From: Clitopilus passeckerianus
Lineage: Eukaryota; Basidiomycota; Agaricomycetes; Agaricales; Entolomataceae
Direction: 5' to 3'
Length of the DNA stretch: 64,000 nucleotides
Assembly: GCA_944990035.1 (NCBI GenBank)
Contig: CALYLX010000112.1
Location: 930,001 to 994,000 of the forward strand
This document shows, in pieces, positions 50,301 to 60,935 of this stretch. Numbering within the stretch: the stretch's first letter is position 1; the number at the start of each line of letters is the position of its first letter. The notes beneath the pieces are model-generated. The model was not told the DNA's origin, searched no databases, and saw nothing but the letters and a program-made list of their open reading frames with translations. The translations under genes were made by a program, and so were the position numbers.

Positions 50301-51671
50301 TCCTTGTTGACGCGGCTCCGCTTGTAGCAGTTGCGTAGGATGGGGGGAGCTCACCCGGATTAGGCGATGCACCCGTAGATTTCGACTGAGGAATTCGCTG
50401 TTTTCTCGGAGGTTTATATGTTGGCGCCCTGGGTATCAGGGGCGGAGAGATGGTTGGGAGTGGTGGTATACTGGAAGTGTAAGAGGTTTTCCGCAACACT
50501 CCTGTTCGAGGAGTGCTTCCTGGGGGAGGGGTCGATAAGCTGGTTTTCCTCGTTTCATTAGACCGGCGCTCCTCAAGGGTCTCAATACCAGCCAAAGATA
50601 ACTTCTTGACATTCTCGCGCCTATAGCGCTCTTGCTCCCGCTTGACTTCCACTTCCATACGCCATTCGATCATCTTCTTTACCTCTTCAAGGGCGTATAC
50701 CCGGACGCCGTACCTCCTTCCTGCAATGGCAACCAGGACGCCACGATGTTCCATCACAACGACACTCTTGAAATTTACGCGTCGGATCAACGCATATGGC
50801 TGGGGTGCAGGTGGCGAAACCAATGGCAGGACGTCCAGCCCTTGAGCGTGGCATAGGAGAAGGTAATGAGGGGCCAGGAAAGCACCACTGGTTGGAGGTG
50901 TGCTGAAATGTGACGGGGAGAGATCTGATGTGAGCACCGAAAAGGATATCCCAAGTTCTTGTAGCGTAGGGGCAGGTAGGCAAGGAGGTGGCGTTGTTGG
51001 CCGTGCAGGAGGCGGTGATGACGACCTCGACTGACTTTCAGCTATGGGGGTGGATGCAGATGGAGGAGGGTCATCGCGAGTAACTCCTCGTGAATTACTG
51101 CTGACTACTGTATCTCGGCGACTCATTAGACTATTGAAGAAGCCAGAAAGGCGATTAGCACGACCCTAGATCAGCTGTTGAGAAGGGAGATGACGGTGAA
51201 TATAAAAGTAGGGAATACCTCTAAAGTAGACCTATGCCTTGCTCTCCGTTGTTGTTGTGCTAATGGGCCTTCTTCATGCGGGGTTGAACTACGAGACGAC
51301 GAGGGTCGAGGTGGGTTCAGTGCACTTGGAATAGCTTCCTCCCTAGCAGAGGTAGGCTCGCGTGTTGACGCTGATTGTGGCTCAGGTGTCTGAGAAACAG
51401 ATACGCTTTGCGCGCTAGCATCGTCCGAGATTTGGCCAGGGCTATTGGTTGATATTGAAGCTCCTCGACTTGAGGTTGGGACAGGACTTGCATCGAACTG
51501 ATCTGACGTCTGTATTTTGACGCCTTCGACAGCGATATTTGCGTGCAAATTTTCAGGGACTTCGATTTCCTGGACTAAGTCTGTGTCCACATCTTCGTCC
51601 TGAACCTCGGTAAGATGGCTCCGCTGTGAATCCACCAGGTTGTTCAACTCTGAACCCGCCAAAGTTACCAT
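47371..51671 (-). CDS. GYF-domain protein with split CNH-like region
   Basis: The start at 51671 opens MVTLAGSELNNLVDSQ. The first exon is joined near 51180-51220 by an intron that keeps EGRANRLSGFFNSLMSRRD in frame. A CNH-like beta segment comes next (APHYLLLCHAQGLDVLPL, RRVNFKSVVVMEHRGVLVAIA, ALEEVKKMIEW), then long Ser/Pro/Thr-rich disorder, then another CNH-like segment (CGENGEKVELFAGTYRTALG). The GYF domain has W..Y.D..G...GPW...M..W...GM.P..L, formed across an intron at about 48213-48270. CNH domains bind Rho-type GTPases, and GYF domains bind proline-rich peptides. The C-terminal part (LALRGG-type strands, GRFVWSSEDSSED) may complete a propeller. Ser/Pro-rich low complexity makes domain limits approximate. 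Confidence 0.72.
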
Positions 51672-51956
51672 GGTTGGCGGCGGTTCAGTGCGATTATACA
51701 AAGAATAGCAAGAATGATACAGAGGCCCCTTTAGATTACGCTGTTCCGACAAACATGGAACACCAAGATACGGCAACGGAGAGGAGAGTGGAAGAGTGTC
51801 GAGAGCCGCGATGATGAACCCGTCGGCGACAGTGACAAGAGGAGGCCGTAAGGCTGGGAATCCCACGCCACCAACTCGACCGAGCCCAGAGTAACTGCCC
51901 CGCGATTGCACTTCAAATAGCAGCGCTCCGGGTTTCCTCGAGCTCTACTCTTCACA

Positions 51957-53740
51957 ATGTTGTCAGTTCTAAGGTATGCTGCCAGGAGCAGCGCAGTTCG
52001 TTCTCGTTCTTACAGATACAACCACTCCGTTGCACCAAAACTCAACTCTGTAACCGAGGAGGATGTCACTCATTTCCTGAAAATCTTGCAACCCTCTGGT
52101 GTCATTTCTACTCTTGCACCCTCTTCATCTGCACCCGATGAGCTCGAAATATTCAACAGCGACTGGATGGGAAAGTATACGGGCAAGTCTACCACTGTCC
52201 TTAAGCCGAAAACAACACAGCAGGTCTCCGAGATCGTCAAATGGTGCAATGAACGACGCATTGGTATCGTCCCCCAAGGTGGAAACACCGGACTGGTCGG
52301 AGGCAGCGTCCCCGTCGAGGACGAGGTCATCCTCTCCCTCGCCAACATGAACCAAGTCCGATCCTTCGACCCCGTATCAGGTATTTCAATTATTCGGCCT
52401 GTCGGCTTTCTGGTACTTATTTGCCTCCAGGAATCTTGGTCGCGGATGCAGGCTGCATTCTCCAGGCGCTGACGGACTACGTCGCTCCCCACAACCACAT
52501 TATGCCCATTGACTTGGGCGCCAAGGGCAGTTGTCAGATTGGAGGCAATGTTGCCACTAACGCGGGCGGTCTCCGACTTCTCCGATACGGATCCCTCCAC
52601 GGAACCGTACTCGGGCTCGAGGTCGTTCTACCAGATGGCACGGTTCTTGACCAACTCACCACACTACGAAAGGATAACACTGGTAAGTACCACGAATCAC
52701 CCATTTCACTCTTCTTAACTCTTTCACCGAAGGTTACGACCTCAAGCAGTTGTTCATCGGCGCAGAAGGAACTCTCGGTGTTATCACTGGCGTTTCTATT
52801 CTGACACCCCCGGCACCCCAAGCCTCAAACAATGTCATCCTGGCCCTTCCATCTTTCAAGAACGTTCTTCCTCTTTACAACATTGTCAAGCGGGAGTTAT
52901 CGGAAATTCTCTCGGCCTTCGAGTTTATTGACCGAACGTCCTATGATCTCGCTGTCAAACACGGCCAAGGCAGGGCGCTTGGTGAGGAAGACGTTGCTGG
53001 CGCCGAATGCTTCGTCCTCGTTGAGACCAGCGGAGGTCGCCGCGAACACGATGAAGAGGTTCATATCAGTCTTGTCAACATTTTTAAATTCACTCACTCT
53101 GATTTGGCTAGAAACTCAACGATCTCCTGGAACATCTCTTGGAAGCCGATGAGCCTCTTATCAATACCGGTGTCCTCTCACAAACTCCTGCGCAATTCTC
53201 TTCTCTGTGGGCCCTCCGTGAAGGTGTCACCGAAGCCATCTCCAAGGAAGGAAAGGCCTACAAATATGATATCTCTGTTCCTCTCTCCAGCTTCCAAGAT
53301 GTTGTCGATGGCACGCGGGAGCATCTCAGGTCAAAGGGCTTGATGGGAGACCACGCTGTGAAATACGTTGTTGGATACGGACATGTTGGAGATGGTAAGG
53401 GCTTTCTGGCCCCTCGAGTGTTCCCATGCTGATAACCTTTCAGGTAACCTGCACTTGAACATCTGCGCCAGCTCATACCAACCAGAGATTGCCGCGGCCC
53501 TCGAGCCCTACGTCTATGAGGTTGTTGGTATGTACACTCTTACTCCCCCTCCCATGTCCTACGCTGACTTGTTCTCCAGCTTCACATCGTGGCTCCGTCT
53601 CTGCAGAGCATGGTATCGGCGCAATGAAGACCCACGCTCTCATCTACTCCAAGAGCCAAGTAAGTATCGATTGGATGAAGAAAATCAAGGCTCTCTTCGA
53701 CCCGAATGGCATTATGAACCCTCATAAAGTGCTGCCTTAG
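51957..53740 (+). CDS. DLD2: D-2-hydroxyglutarate/D-lactate dehydrogenase, mitochondrial FAD enzyme
   Basis: An arginine-rich amphipathic N-terminus ([21 protein letters not shown]) fits a mitochondrial targeting signal. The FAD_binding_4/oxidase C architecture follows: [78 protein letters not shown], then [29 protein letters not shown] and [14 protein letters not shown]. Yeast Dld2/Dld3 and human D2HGDH share these motifs. The enzyme oxidises D-2-hydroxyglutarate to 2-oxoglutarate, or D-lactate to pyruvate, in the mitochondrial matrix. Introns lie at about 52381-52430, 52682-52732, 53060-53112, 53395-53443 and 53529-53579, all with consensus ends. Reading is intact. Confidence 0.94.
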
Positions 53741-53825
53741 AATCGTTCAGGTTTTCTTCTGAGATTTTTGTACATTTTATTATGTAATTTACCGTAATGG
53801 ATATGTCACGTTTTGTCACGCAGTT

Positions 53826-53855
53826 GTAACCTTAACCCTCTGCCTCTAACCCTAA
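53826..53855. promoter_or_regulatory. Telomere-repeat-like cluster upstream of RAP1
   Basis: The + strand reads CTTAACCC (53831-53838), then CTAACCCTAA (53846-53855), which on the other strand is TTAGGGTTAG. TTAGGG is the common fungal telomere repeat. The 10-nt element is an exact telomere-like repeat, about 48 bp before the ATG at 53904. The cluster lies in the 163-bp gap between a stop codon and the RAP1 start. Its function is unknown; TTAGGG-binding factors such as Tbf1/Rap1 bind similar sites in other fungi. Confidence 0.6.
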
Positions 53856-53903
53856 TCTCTGCCACTCACCCCCAACCTTAAATTCGGGTCATATCGAGTT
53901 GCA

Positions 53904-55621
53904 ATGGTAGGTCGATTGTGATTGAAAGGGGGTCCTGGGACTTACAAGCGCCCTAGCCTATATTTCAGGATGCCAATGGGCTTGCGGTAAAATTTTTCAT
54001 CCAGAAGGACCTCCCGCAGCAGGCTCAGGCTGAGCTATGCGAAACAATAACAGTGAGTTTACTGTCAATCCGCGATGGACCCCATTTGCAAACGGTTTGC
54101 AGTCATTGGGCGGGCGAGTTGAACAGAAAGTACCGCGTCAAGGCTATATTCTAGTACAGCCAGGAACAGCCGAGGAAGAGCGACTCAGACTATGTTGGAC
54201 AAGTTCAGACCGACCGGACCGGCACTTTGTGCCCCATACATATGTCGAGGCGTGCAAGATCGCAGGCATGCTCTTGAAGCAGATTTTTGTGGAGCCTAAT
54301 GGTGGCCCTATGCGAATGCACATTCATCCTAGCATTGCAAACCCAAATGCCAGAAATGCCCTTAGCCAGCGTATTATGGTGAGTTATTCCTTAATGCGAC
54401 ATGCTGCTAGACCTACCCTTTGATCCTTCAAGCACTCTGGTGGTGATCCCCATGCATCAGCCCAGTCAGCTCGCGTGATCCTGGCGGATCCTGCAACTGA
54501 CGTTTTTCCGCATCTCGTCAAGACATATCAAGGCGTTCCAGACAAATATATCGAATCATATTTATGGGTCAAAAAATGTATCGAAAGGGGTGCTGTCATT
54601 TTCACCCCACTTGTGTACAAAAACCCAGGTGGGCGAAGGCCTGGTGAAGAGTATGATTGTCGTCCTTCTCTCACTTGGTTGCATCTGCTCACTAAGTATC
54701 CAGGCGAATGCAATTTACTGAAGAGGACGAAGAACATCTTTGCAACTGGATTGCCACAAAAATACCGTACAAGGAGACCGGCGGCCGAACAGGGAATCGT
54801 CTCTATCAGCAACTATGCGACTTGAGCGCTGATCCTGAATATGCTTGGGCATCTCGTCATACCTGGCAGTCGTGGCGCGAAAGATACAAGAAGAACGCTG
54901 GACGGCTTGATGTCCTTATAGCTACCATTGTGGAGCAAAAGAAGCCGACTCCTGGAGAGAAGGGACAGTACGGTTATGTCCGCCAGCCAGAAATGAAGAC
55001 AAAGAGAACAAGGAAGAGAAGGGACGATGGTATGAGCCGTGATGACTTTGAAGAGCTAATGGGGCCCACCATGACACCTGCTCTTCCTCAAGTTCTTGGA
55101 ATGGTACCCCATGGGACCCAAAGTTTGTCGACGCCGACTCCGGACTCGCACACCAGTACACCATTCGCAGCCCTTCAGACAACAAGTGCACCGGCCATGG
55201 TGCAAAGGGCGGAGGAAGAAATGGATGAAGAGAGTGAATGGATGGTTCGGATTGGCAATGCCGAGCCTCCTTCCTGGGCAAAGAGGAAAGCGGAAGAGGA
55301 AGGGTCGGATGATCCAACTGTCCAGAAGAGACCGAGAATGTAGGCGATCTCTTCCCTCTTCCAGATTTTGTTGTTAAAGCCTTCACCAGAGACGCAGATC
55401 ATGGCTTCCAAGAAGCACCTTCACTAGATGCAGAAGCACTGGTGGCTCTAGCAAATATGCATGTTGTCGATCAAGGCATTCATAGCATTGCTAGCGAGTT
55501 CAGATTCACGCCACAGGAAGTACGGGAGTACTACGACAAATGTGGAGAGATGGAGCGAACGCGCAACAGATTCCAGAGGATGAGAGCTTTGCTGATGGAA
55601 AGATTTGCCAATGAAGATTGA
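53904..55621 (+). CDS. RAP1: Rap1 telomere protein (BRCT + Myb + RCT), apparent frame break before RCT
   Basis: The start codon is alone in exon 1 (53904-53906), followed by GTAGGT, and exon 2 begins DANGLAVKFFIQKDLP. The N-terminal BRCT-like part includes GGRVEQKVPRQGYILV and VPHTYVEACKIAGMLL. The Myb domain in the following exons carries FTEEDEEHLCNWIA, GGRTGNRLYQQL and ASRHTWQSWRERYKKN, typical of Rap1 Myb domains. A disordered linker with NLS-like KTKRTRKRRD ends at KRPRM. Just after 55321 the coding frame shifts by one base to a C-terminal region (PLPDFVVKAFTRD, EALVALANMHVVDQ, VREYYDKCGEMERTRNRF) that resembles the Rap1 C-terminal (RCT) domain and ends at 55621. As literally read, the protein would stop at 55343. 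Confidence 0.85.
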
Positions 55622-55723
55622 GAAGGATGATTTCTCAGTTGTCATTTCGTGTAAGACACATTTGATTCGTAACTACGCAGCATCTATAAGCCATTTAATT
55701 CGTATGTCGTAACATTGTTAGTT

Positions 55724-57168
55724 TTATGGAAGATCAAAATCCATTAGCAGTTTGTAGTCCGCTGCTCTTGCCGGTGCAGAGGGACTGTCTGGTTTGCGGC
55801 GTCTGGAAAGCGTTACATAAACGAACTGCATGCGCGTCAGAGATTACACGACTTACTTTTCTCCTGCTGCTGCAGAGGGAAAGACCCGAACAAATCCGGA
55901 TGTTTTGGGAGAGGGGACTCTGTAAAGTATGGATGTTGTAGTGCTTCGTCGGCGGTAATCCTCATTTCTGGATCATATGTGAGTAACGACATGAGCAAGT
56001 CGAGCCCTGCGGTTGATAGGTAAGGAAACTTTTGTCGAAATTGGTGCGGTTGAGGAGATGGCAGTGAAATGGTTTTAGCTAGAGGAAGTTTGGAAAAGTT
56101 CGGCCACGAGTTGTTTGTTGGGGGTCCAAGGAGCTTGAAGATCATGGATAGAAGTTCCAGTTCTCCTTTGGCTTGGAAGAGTGGTTCCTTCAGAAGGAGC
56201 TCGGCGAAGATGCAGCCAACCGACCACATATCTATTGCTGTAGAGTACGTTTTGGCGCCGAGTAGAATCTCAGGTGCACTGCACAAACGTATTAGAGGTA
56301 ACACCTTGCTGTGAACGGGGCTGGATCTCTCACCGGTACCATAAGGTGACTACAAGTTGAGTCAACCCACCAACACCCACAGGATCTCCGTAGCGCCTGG
56401 CCAGCCCGAAATCGGCAACCTTTATAGTACCTCTGTTATTCATGAGCAAGTTGCTGGTTTTCAAATCACGATGCAAAATCCAATTTGCATGGCAATGTTT
56501 TACCGCGCTCAACAACTGCAGCATAAGCGTCTTGATCTCAGACTGCAAGAAAGGCGCCGACATAGTCGTCAATAATGACTTGAGATCGTGTTCAATGAAA
56601 TCCATCACGACATAAACCCTTGCACAACGAAACATCGGGGTGAAAACAATGATAATTGGCATAGAGCGATAATTACAGACTGGGTTAATGTATCGCCGAC
56701 CACTACTTCACGGACTCCGACCACGTTTTCGTGGCGACAGGTCATAAGTGCATAAACTTCTCGCAGGGCTGTGATGGGGAAGCCATGCTTTTCTTCGTCT
56801 AACTTTAGTTTCTTGAGCGCCACGATATCGCCAGTTTGTTTGTCCCTTGCTCGGAAGACGACACCGTAGGAGCCTTCTTCAATTTGGTTCAGTCGTTCGT
56901 AGCAGTATACAGAGCGGGATGGAATAATGGGTGGGTGATGTGTCCTAGGAGGAACGTAGGCGCTATGCAGTCGACGAGGGGGTATTGGCTTCTCAAGCCG
57001 GCTCAGAGGCGTACCAGCAGCTGAAGAATCTTCCGGGTTTCCAGGCTCTTTGTTATGTTTCAACTTGCGTTTCTGTTGAGGTACGGTTACTGGACTTTCA
57101 TCCTCATCTACATCCCATTTAGACCGTTTTCTGGACGGAGTGGTAGATCCAGTGGTTGGCGTCGACAT
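55724..57168 (-). CDS. CDK11: CDK11/PITSLRE-class cyclin-dependent kinase
   Basis: Kinase landmarks are the glycine loop EEGSYGVV, the catalytic lysine in VALKKLK, the PSTAIRE-position helix [20 protein letters not shown], the DFG segment [11 protein letters not shown] and [26 protein letters not shown]. The helix sequence and the short basic/Pro-rich N-terminus ([13 protein letters not shown]) mark CDK11-type kinases, which couple transcription with pre-mRNA processing. Introns cut the sequence at LTQ|VYVV and YR|APE. After LQQQEKSKS a 47-bp intron (GTGTAA...TTTCCAG) yields the last exon [19 protein letters not shown], as in fungal orthologues; the unspliced reading would stop at SCNL. The stop codon is at 55724-55726. 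It is in tandem with the upstream tubulin-ligase-like gene, 95 bp apart. Confidence 0.9.
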
Positions 57169-57263
57169 GGAGGAGAGGTCACGACACGGGTCACAGAAAT
57201 TTGTCACAACTCAGTGCAAATTCGAGTCAAAACTGAGTAATTCCAATCTAATTAATGCACATT

Positions 57264-58772
57264 CTACATTCTTCGCTCTTCGTCTAGACATTTTATGAAA
57301 TGATGGCGAGTTGCACCAACTTCCCATCCAGCCTGTCCATCATAAGAACTATCGACGAATGGTTTCACGCACAGTCTCCCCATAGAATCGAACAGGTCCT
57401 CCAAGATCCAGGTCAGCCGGGTACCCGTTTGTTCGATCGCTGGCTCGGCATTCATTTCAAGCAGTTTAACTTGGTATGATGGTGTTTCTTCCGAAGTAGA
57501 TGCTATCAGAAAATCAACACCATATAGCTCAAATGCGTTGGGTAAAGACTGTAAATGTGTTTGAGGATGTGGGTGCGGAATGAAATTAGGTTGACAAGCT
57601 ACCTGGAAATGAATAGGATTCTCCAAAGCAGCCTTGAATGTTTCTCCTAGCACACGGCTCATTTGTTGCCTTATATTCTCGACATCCTCCTTGGTAAGGC
57701 TCACTTGCACTCCAGAGGGAGGCCGAGTTTTGCAACCCACCAGCTCATCCAGAAGGCGAACGACCTCTTCTCCTGGATTTTCTTGTAGACAGGTGTTTGT
57801 CAGATGAGGGCTTAGGTCCACTGCACCCTGTTCACCGAGATATGGCGTTGTGTAAGGGATGGGCGCAAAGAGGGCAAGGATGTGGTCGTAAAGGTACACC
57901 CTCAGAGCACCCGAAGCTACGCAATATGCACGCAGATGGAACTTGACATTGATGTGATGAGGGCTGGAATCACACTGACTTTGCTGTTACACTGACTTGT
58001 GGCCGACGACGTCAGGTACGCCTTGGGTCTTGACCTCCAACAAAAGAGGATTGCTGATGTATTCCTTATAAGGCAGTTATGTGAGCTCTAATAGACCTTC
58101 AGTGAAAGAAAAGTACCTGGATAACGAAGTGACGAAGTTGAGAAGTCACAATAGACGTATCATTGTTACCATGGGGTGTATTTTCGTCGTTATCCTCCTC
58201 TTCTGAGTCCTCGTCAAACTCCTCAAAAATCTCCTGAAGCATATCTTTGCTGTTGAAGAGCCGTATCCCCATCCCTCTATCGGACATCCCCCTGAGCAGC
58301 AGGAACATTTAAAAACCAACGTGGCTTCGAGAAAGCGTAGAACAACTGACGGTTTGAGTATCCACCAGCTCTGATCTGTCTCGAGGCTTTGGCCCAAGTC
58401 CCAGAGATCATCTAACCACATTTCATCCAGTTCATCAGCAAAGGTTATTTCTATCTCGAAGGTCTTCGGAGTAGCACTCTTCAACAGAGATTGAGGCCGT
58501 TTAGTCACATAGGAGTGAATTGCGCGAGATAGGTAGTGCTTTCTTATCAAAGCCTTTCGGATGATGTAGCTTGATGAGAGGACTTGCGACCGATGGGAGT
58601 GTGTACGTTCGTGATCGATACAGTCATAAGACGACCACTGAACCAGCTTCCCTGCTATTTGGCTGGGAGGCTCTGCAACTATCTCGGTATCTTTCAAGTT
58701 GCTCTCCAAAGCTCTTTTAACCAATCTATCGGTGAGAGGAGCTGAAGGCCAGGCTACAAAGCAGTCGATCAT
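57264..58772 (-). CDS. Tubulin-tyrosine-ligase-like (TTL) domain protein, Pby1-type
   Basis: The start MIDCFVAWPSAPLTDRLVKRAL is typical of fungal TTL proteins. The ATP-grasp core shows SYIIRKALIRKHYLS, DQSWWILKPGMSDRGMGIRLF, FVIQEYISNPLLLEVK, FHLRAYCVASGALRVYLYD, HLTNTCLQ, ELYGVDFLI and LLEMNAEPAIEQTGTRL. Related proteins are ATP-dependent amino-acid ligases acting on tubulin or other proteins; yeast Pby1 is one. At 57990-58002 the GHK|FHLRAY join misses one base at the donor (CACAAGTCAG, expected AAGGTCAG), perhaps another single-base error, although a 33-bp intron using a different acceptor keeps frame. Intron after LKP near 58309 restores GMSDRG. The gene is divergent from MMM1, 150 bp apart. 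Confidence 0.85.
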
Positions 58773-58922
58773 CGAAGGGGGCACCAAAATCAGAGAAATC
58801 ACGTGTTACTACGTACCAATGTCGGCAATGCCTACGCAAAAGATGTCGCGACGGCAGCATTCCCACTCTCGCGCTCTTGACTAGACGGTGCCGACGACGA
58901 CGAGCACTCCGAGCAACTGCGC

Positions 58923-60111
58923 ATGGCCAAAAATTACATATTCTCGCTGGAGCCGACGTTTACGCAAGGGCTCGTTCTTGGTCAACTCTCTATCCTTCTA
59001 CTCCTTGGGCTTATCCTCAAATACATATTCTTGGATTCGACCGAGGCTAGCCGTGTCAATGCTTTTTCTTATCAACCTCCAGTGGATGTCAACTATGGAC
59101 ATCAGAAGCAGAAACCTCTCATAGATCACCTTGAGGAAAAAGATGGGCAAGACGGACACATACAGGTGGATTGGCTGAACACTCTAATGCACCATGTAAG
59201 CTCCCTGTCACTATCTTCAATCTCTCTTGCCAACCGCTCGCGCATAGGTCATTGAGGTATATCGGTCAAAACTGCGAGATGACTTGTCAGGTCCGGAAGG
59301 TGACGAGGTTGCACGCCTTAGAATCGAGAACTATGCGAACAGGATACGGCCTCAAGGCTTCCTTGTATGTTGCTTACTTCGTATATGCGTCCATACCGGC
59401 TGACCTGGAAACAACAGGATTATATAAAAATACATACAGTGGACTTGGGCTCATCTGCTCCAAGATTGTCGAACTCTCATATCCGACCTTCTGAGTCTGT
59501 ATCTGGAGTTTCTGTATGTATATTATTTTCTATCTGCAACAATAGCCTTATTCCGTTCCCAGGAAATAATGTTCGACACCACCTATGAGGATACCGTTTC
59601 CATCTCTCTATCAACTTCATACCTGTTCAACTATCCATTCGCATCCTTCGCCCGGCTGCCCGTGGCACTGACAATTTCATTATCGCAACTAAAATCGATG
59701 GTATGTGCCAAGTAGTGTCGATATGCATAATTTTCTGACCAGCGGACTCAGATCACCGTTATACCACCTATACCGACGTCCCCCGCCCCTGTTCTAACGT
59801 TTAGCATTTCGCCTGACTTTGTTCTCGATTTGACGACTACTTCCCTAATGGGCAGTCGCGCAAAGTTGGCAAATGTACCAAAATTACATGAACTCATACA
59901 GCACCAAGTACGCCGGATAGTAACCGCCCGGGGGACATGGAAAGTTGTGTTGCCAGGCCTAACAAGTATTGCGGAGGCTCGAGAACAGGTCAAGAAGAGA
60001 TGCAAGAAGGACTGTCTTAGTTGTATATTTATCAAGTTCTGCCTGGAGATGTATGTTCTTAGATTGGTGTGGATACGTGTAGTATATTTTATAATCGTCG
60101 CGATAATATAG
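58923..60111 (+). CDS. MMM1: ERMES subunit Mmm1 (SMP-domain lipid transfer protein)
   Basis: The N-terminus AKNYIFSLEPTFTQGLVLGQ leads into one transmembrane helix at residues about 18-36 (SILLLLGLILKYIF). The lumenal/cytosolic SMP domain follows, with DWLNTLMHHVIEVYRSKLR, PSESVSGVSEIMFDTTYEDTV, SLSQLKSMITVIPPIP and PKLHELIQHQVRRIVTARGT. Mmm1 anchors ERMES in the ER, tethers ER to mitochondria, and moves phospholipids. Introns occur near 59195-59250, 59366-59418, 59514-59563 and 59702-59750. The literal frame ends at 60111 with an odd hydrophobic tail. If one A is missing near 59992-59999, the frame instead ends EMQEGLS with a stop at 60018-60020, closer to homologues. I list the literal end. 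Confidence 0.9.
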
Positions 60112-60113
60112 TT

Positions 60114-60876
60114 CTATATTCCTAGATCATCTAACCATTTCTCTACTTCATTGAGTGCTTGCGCGCCCTCTACGTCGTCTACTTCAAAAAGGTCTACAGA
60201 GTCAGCCTGTAGGAGCCGATGCTTAGTCCGGAGTGTTGCAGATTCTTGTGGAGAAGCTATTATACTGATAGGAAACTTGGGCTCATAGTTGAATTCCGGA
60301 AGTGGAGTTGGCAGTAGGCTTTTAAAGCAACAGAATTATCCGAGGTGGTGACAGCATGACGAGCCCTGTAGCTGGCCAAGACGATATGAATGTTTGGGAG
60401 ATTAAACATCCTGTTGACTTGGAGAATATCACTGGCGGAAAAGACATTGCAGAGAGACGTATCTCTTTCCTTAAATCTAAAGGGCGCATTTGTGTTATGA
60501 TAGACACTAGATAGAAAGAAGGAACTGACTAGATTCAAAGTGGCGCATGAGTTGCTGTGAATCCTTTACTGGACCTTCTGGAAGGGACAGTCTAACATCC
60601 AGGCAAGTGTACCCCTTCTCTGGAAGTGCAGATAGAAGGAGCTCCATTCTGTTTTCAAAAACACATCAGAGGGAACCAGACCACAGACGTAGTTCAGTAC
60701 CCAGCAGAGGAGGGATCCCAGCCCTTTGCGGAAACGAACACGAGGGGAGTCGGGCATTCTCTTGGGGCTGACTTTGGAGGAGCTCGCACAACTGTTGAAT
60801 TATATCTGGTCAACCCTACCAAGGTTTGTCCTAGTAATCGACGTGTTGCCGAGGTAAGACGCAGGATACTTGACAT
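60114..60876 (-). CDS. Mitochondrial alpha/beta-hydrolase-like protein, apparent frame break
   Basis: The ATG at 60876 gives a strongly basic presequence-like MSSILRLTSATRRLLGQTL, and the first exon ends SSAG|MELLLSALPEKGYTC. The second exon continues LDVRLSLPEGPVKDSQQLM. The third carries LRLSAMSFPPVIFSKSTGCL, TFISSWPATGLVMLSPP, LLPTPLPEFNYEPKFPISI and the end EVEKWLDDLGI. This matches a conserved basidiomycete alpha/beta-hydrolase-like family of unknown role. The usual GxSxG nucleophile elbow is not clear (SKSTGC instead). At 60320-60326 (TTTTAAA on the + strand) the frame of SPPRIILLL switches to that of LLPTPLPEF, consistent with one extra base. MMM1 converges from the other side. It is head-to-head with RPB8. 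Confidence 0.68.
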
Positions 60877-60935
60877 GGTCGAGGTGAAAGGACGCGTGAC
60901 CGTGACAACACTTTCAGATTTCTTCAATATCGACA
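60877..60935. promoter_or_regulatory. 59-bp bidirectional promoter, hydrolase-like gene and RPB8
   Basis: Only 59 bp separate the start codons at 60876 (minus) and 60936 (plus). The stretch contains GACCGTGACAACACTTTCAG upstream of RPB8. Promoter elements of one gene must lie in the transcribed leader or coding part of the other. Confidence 0.55.
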
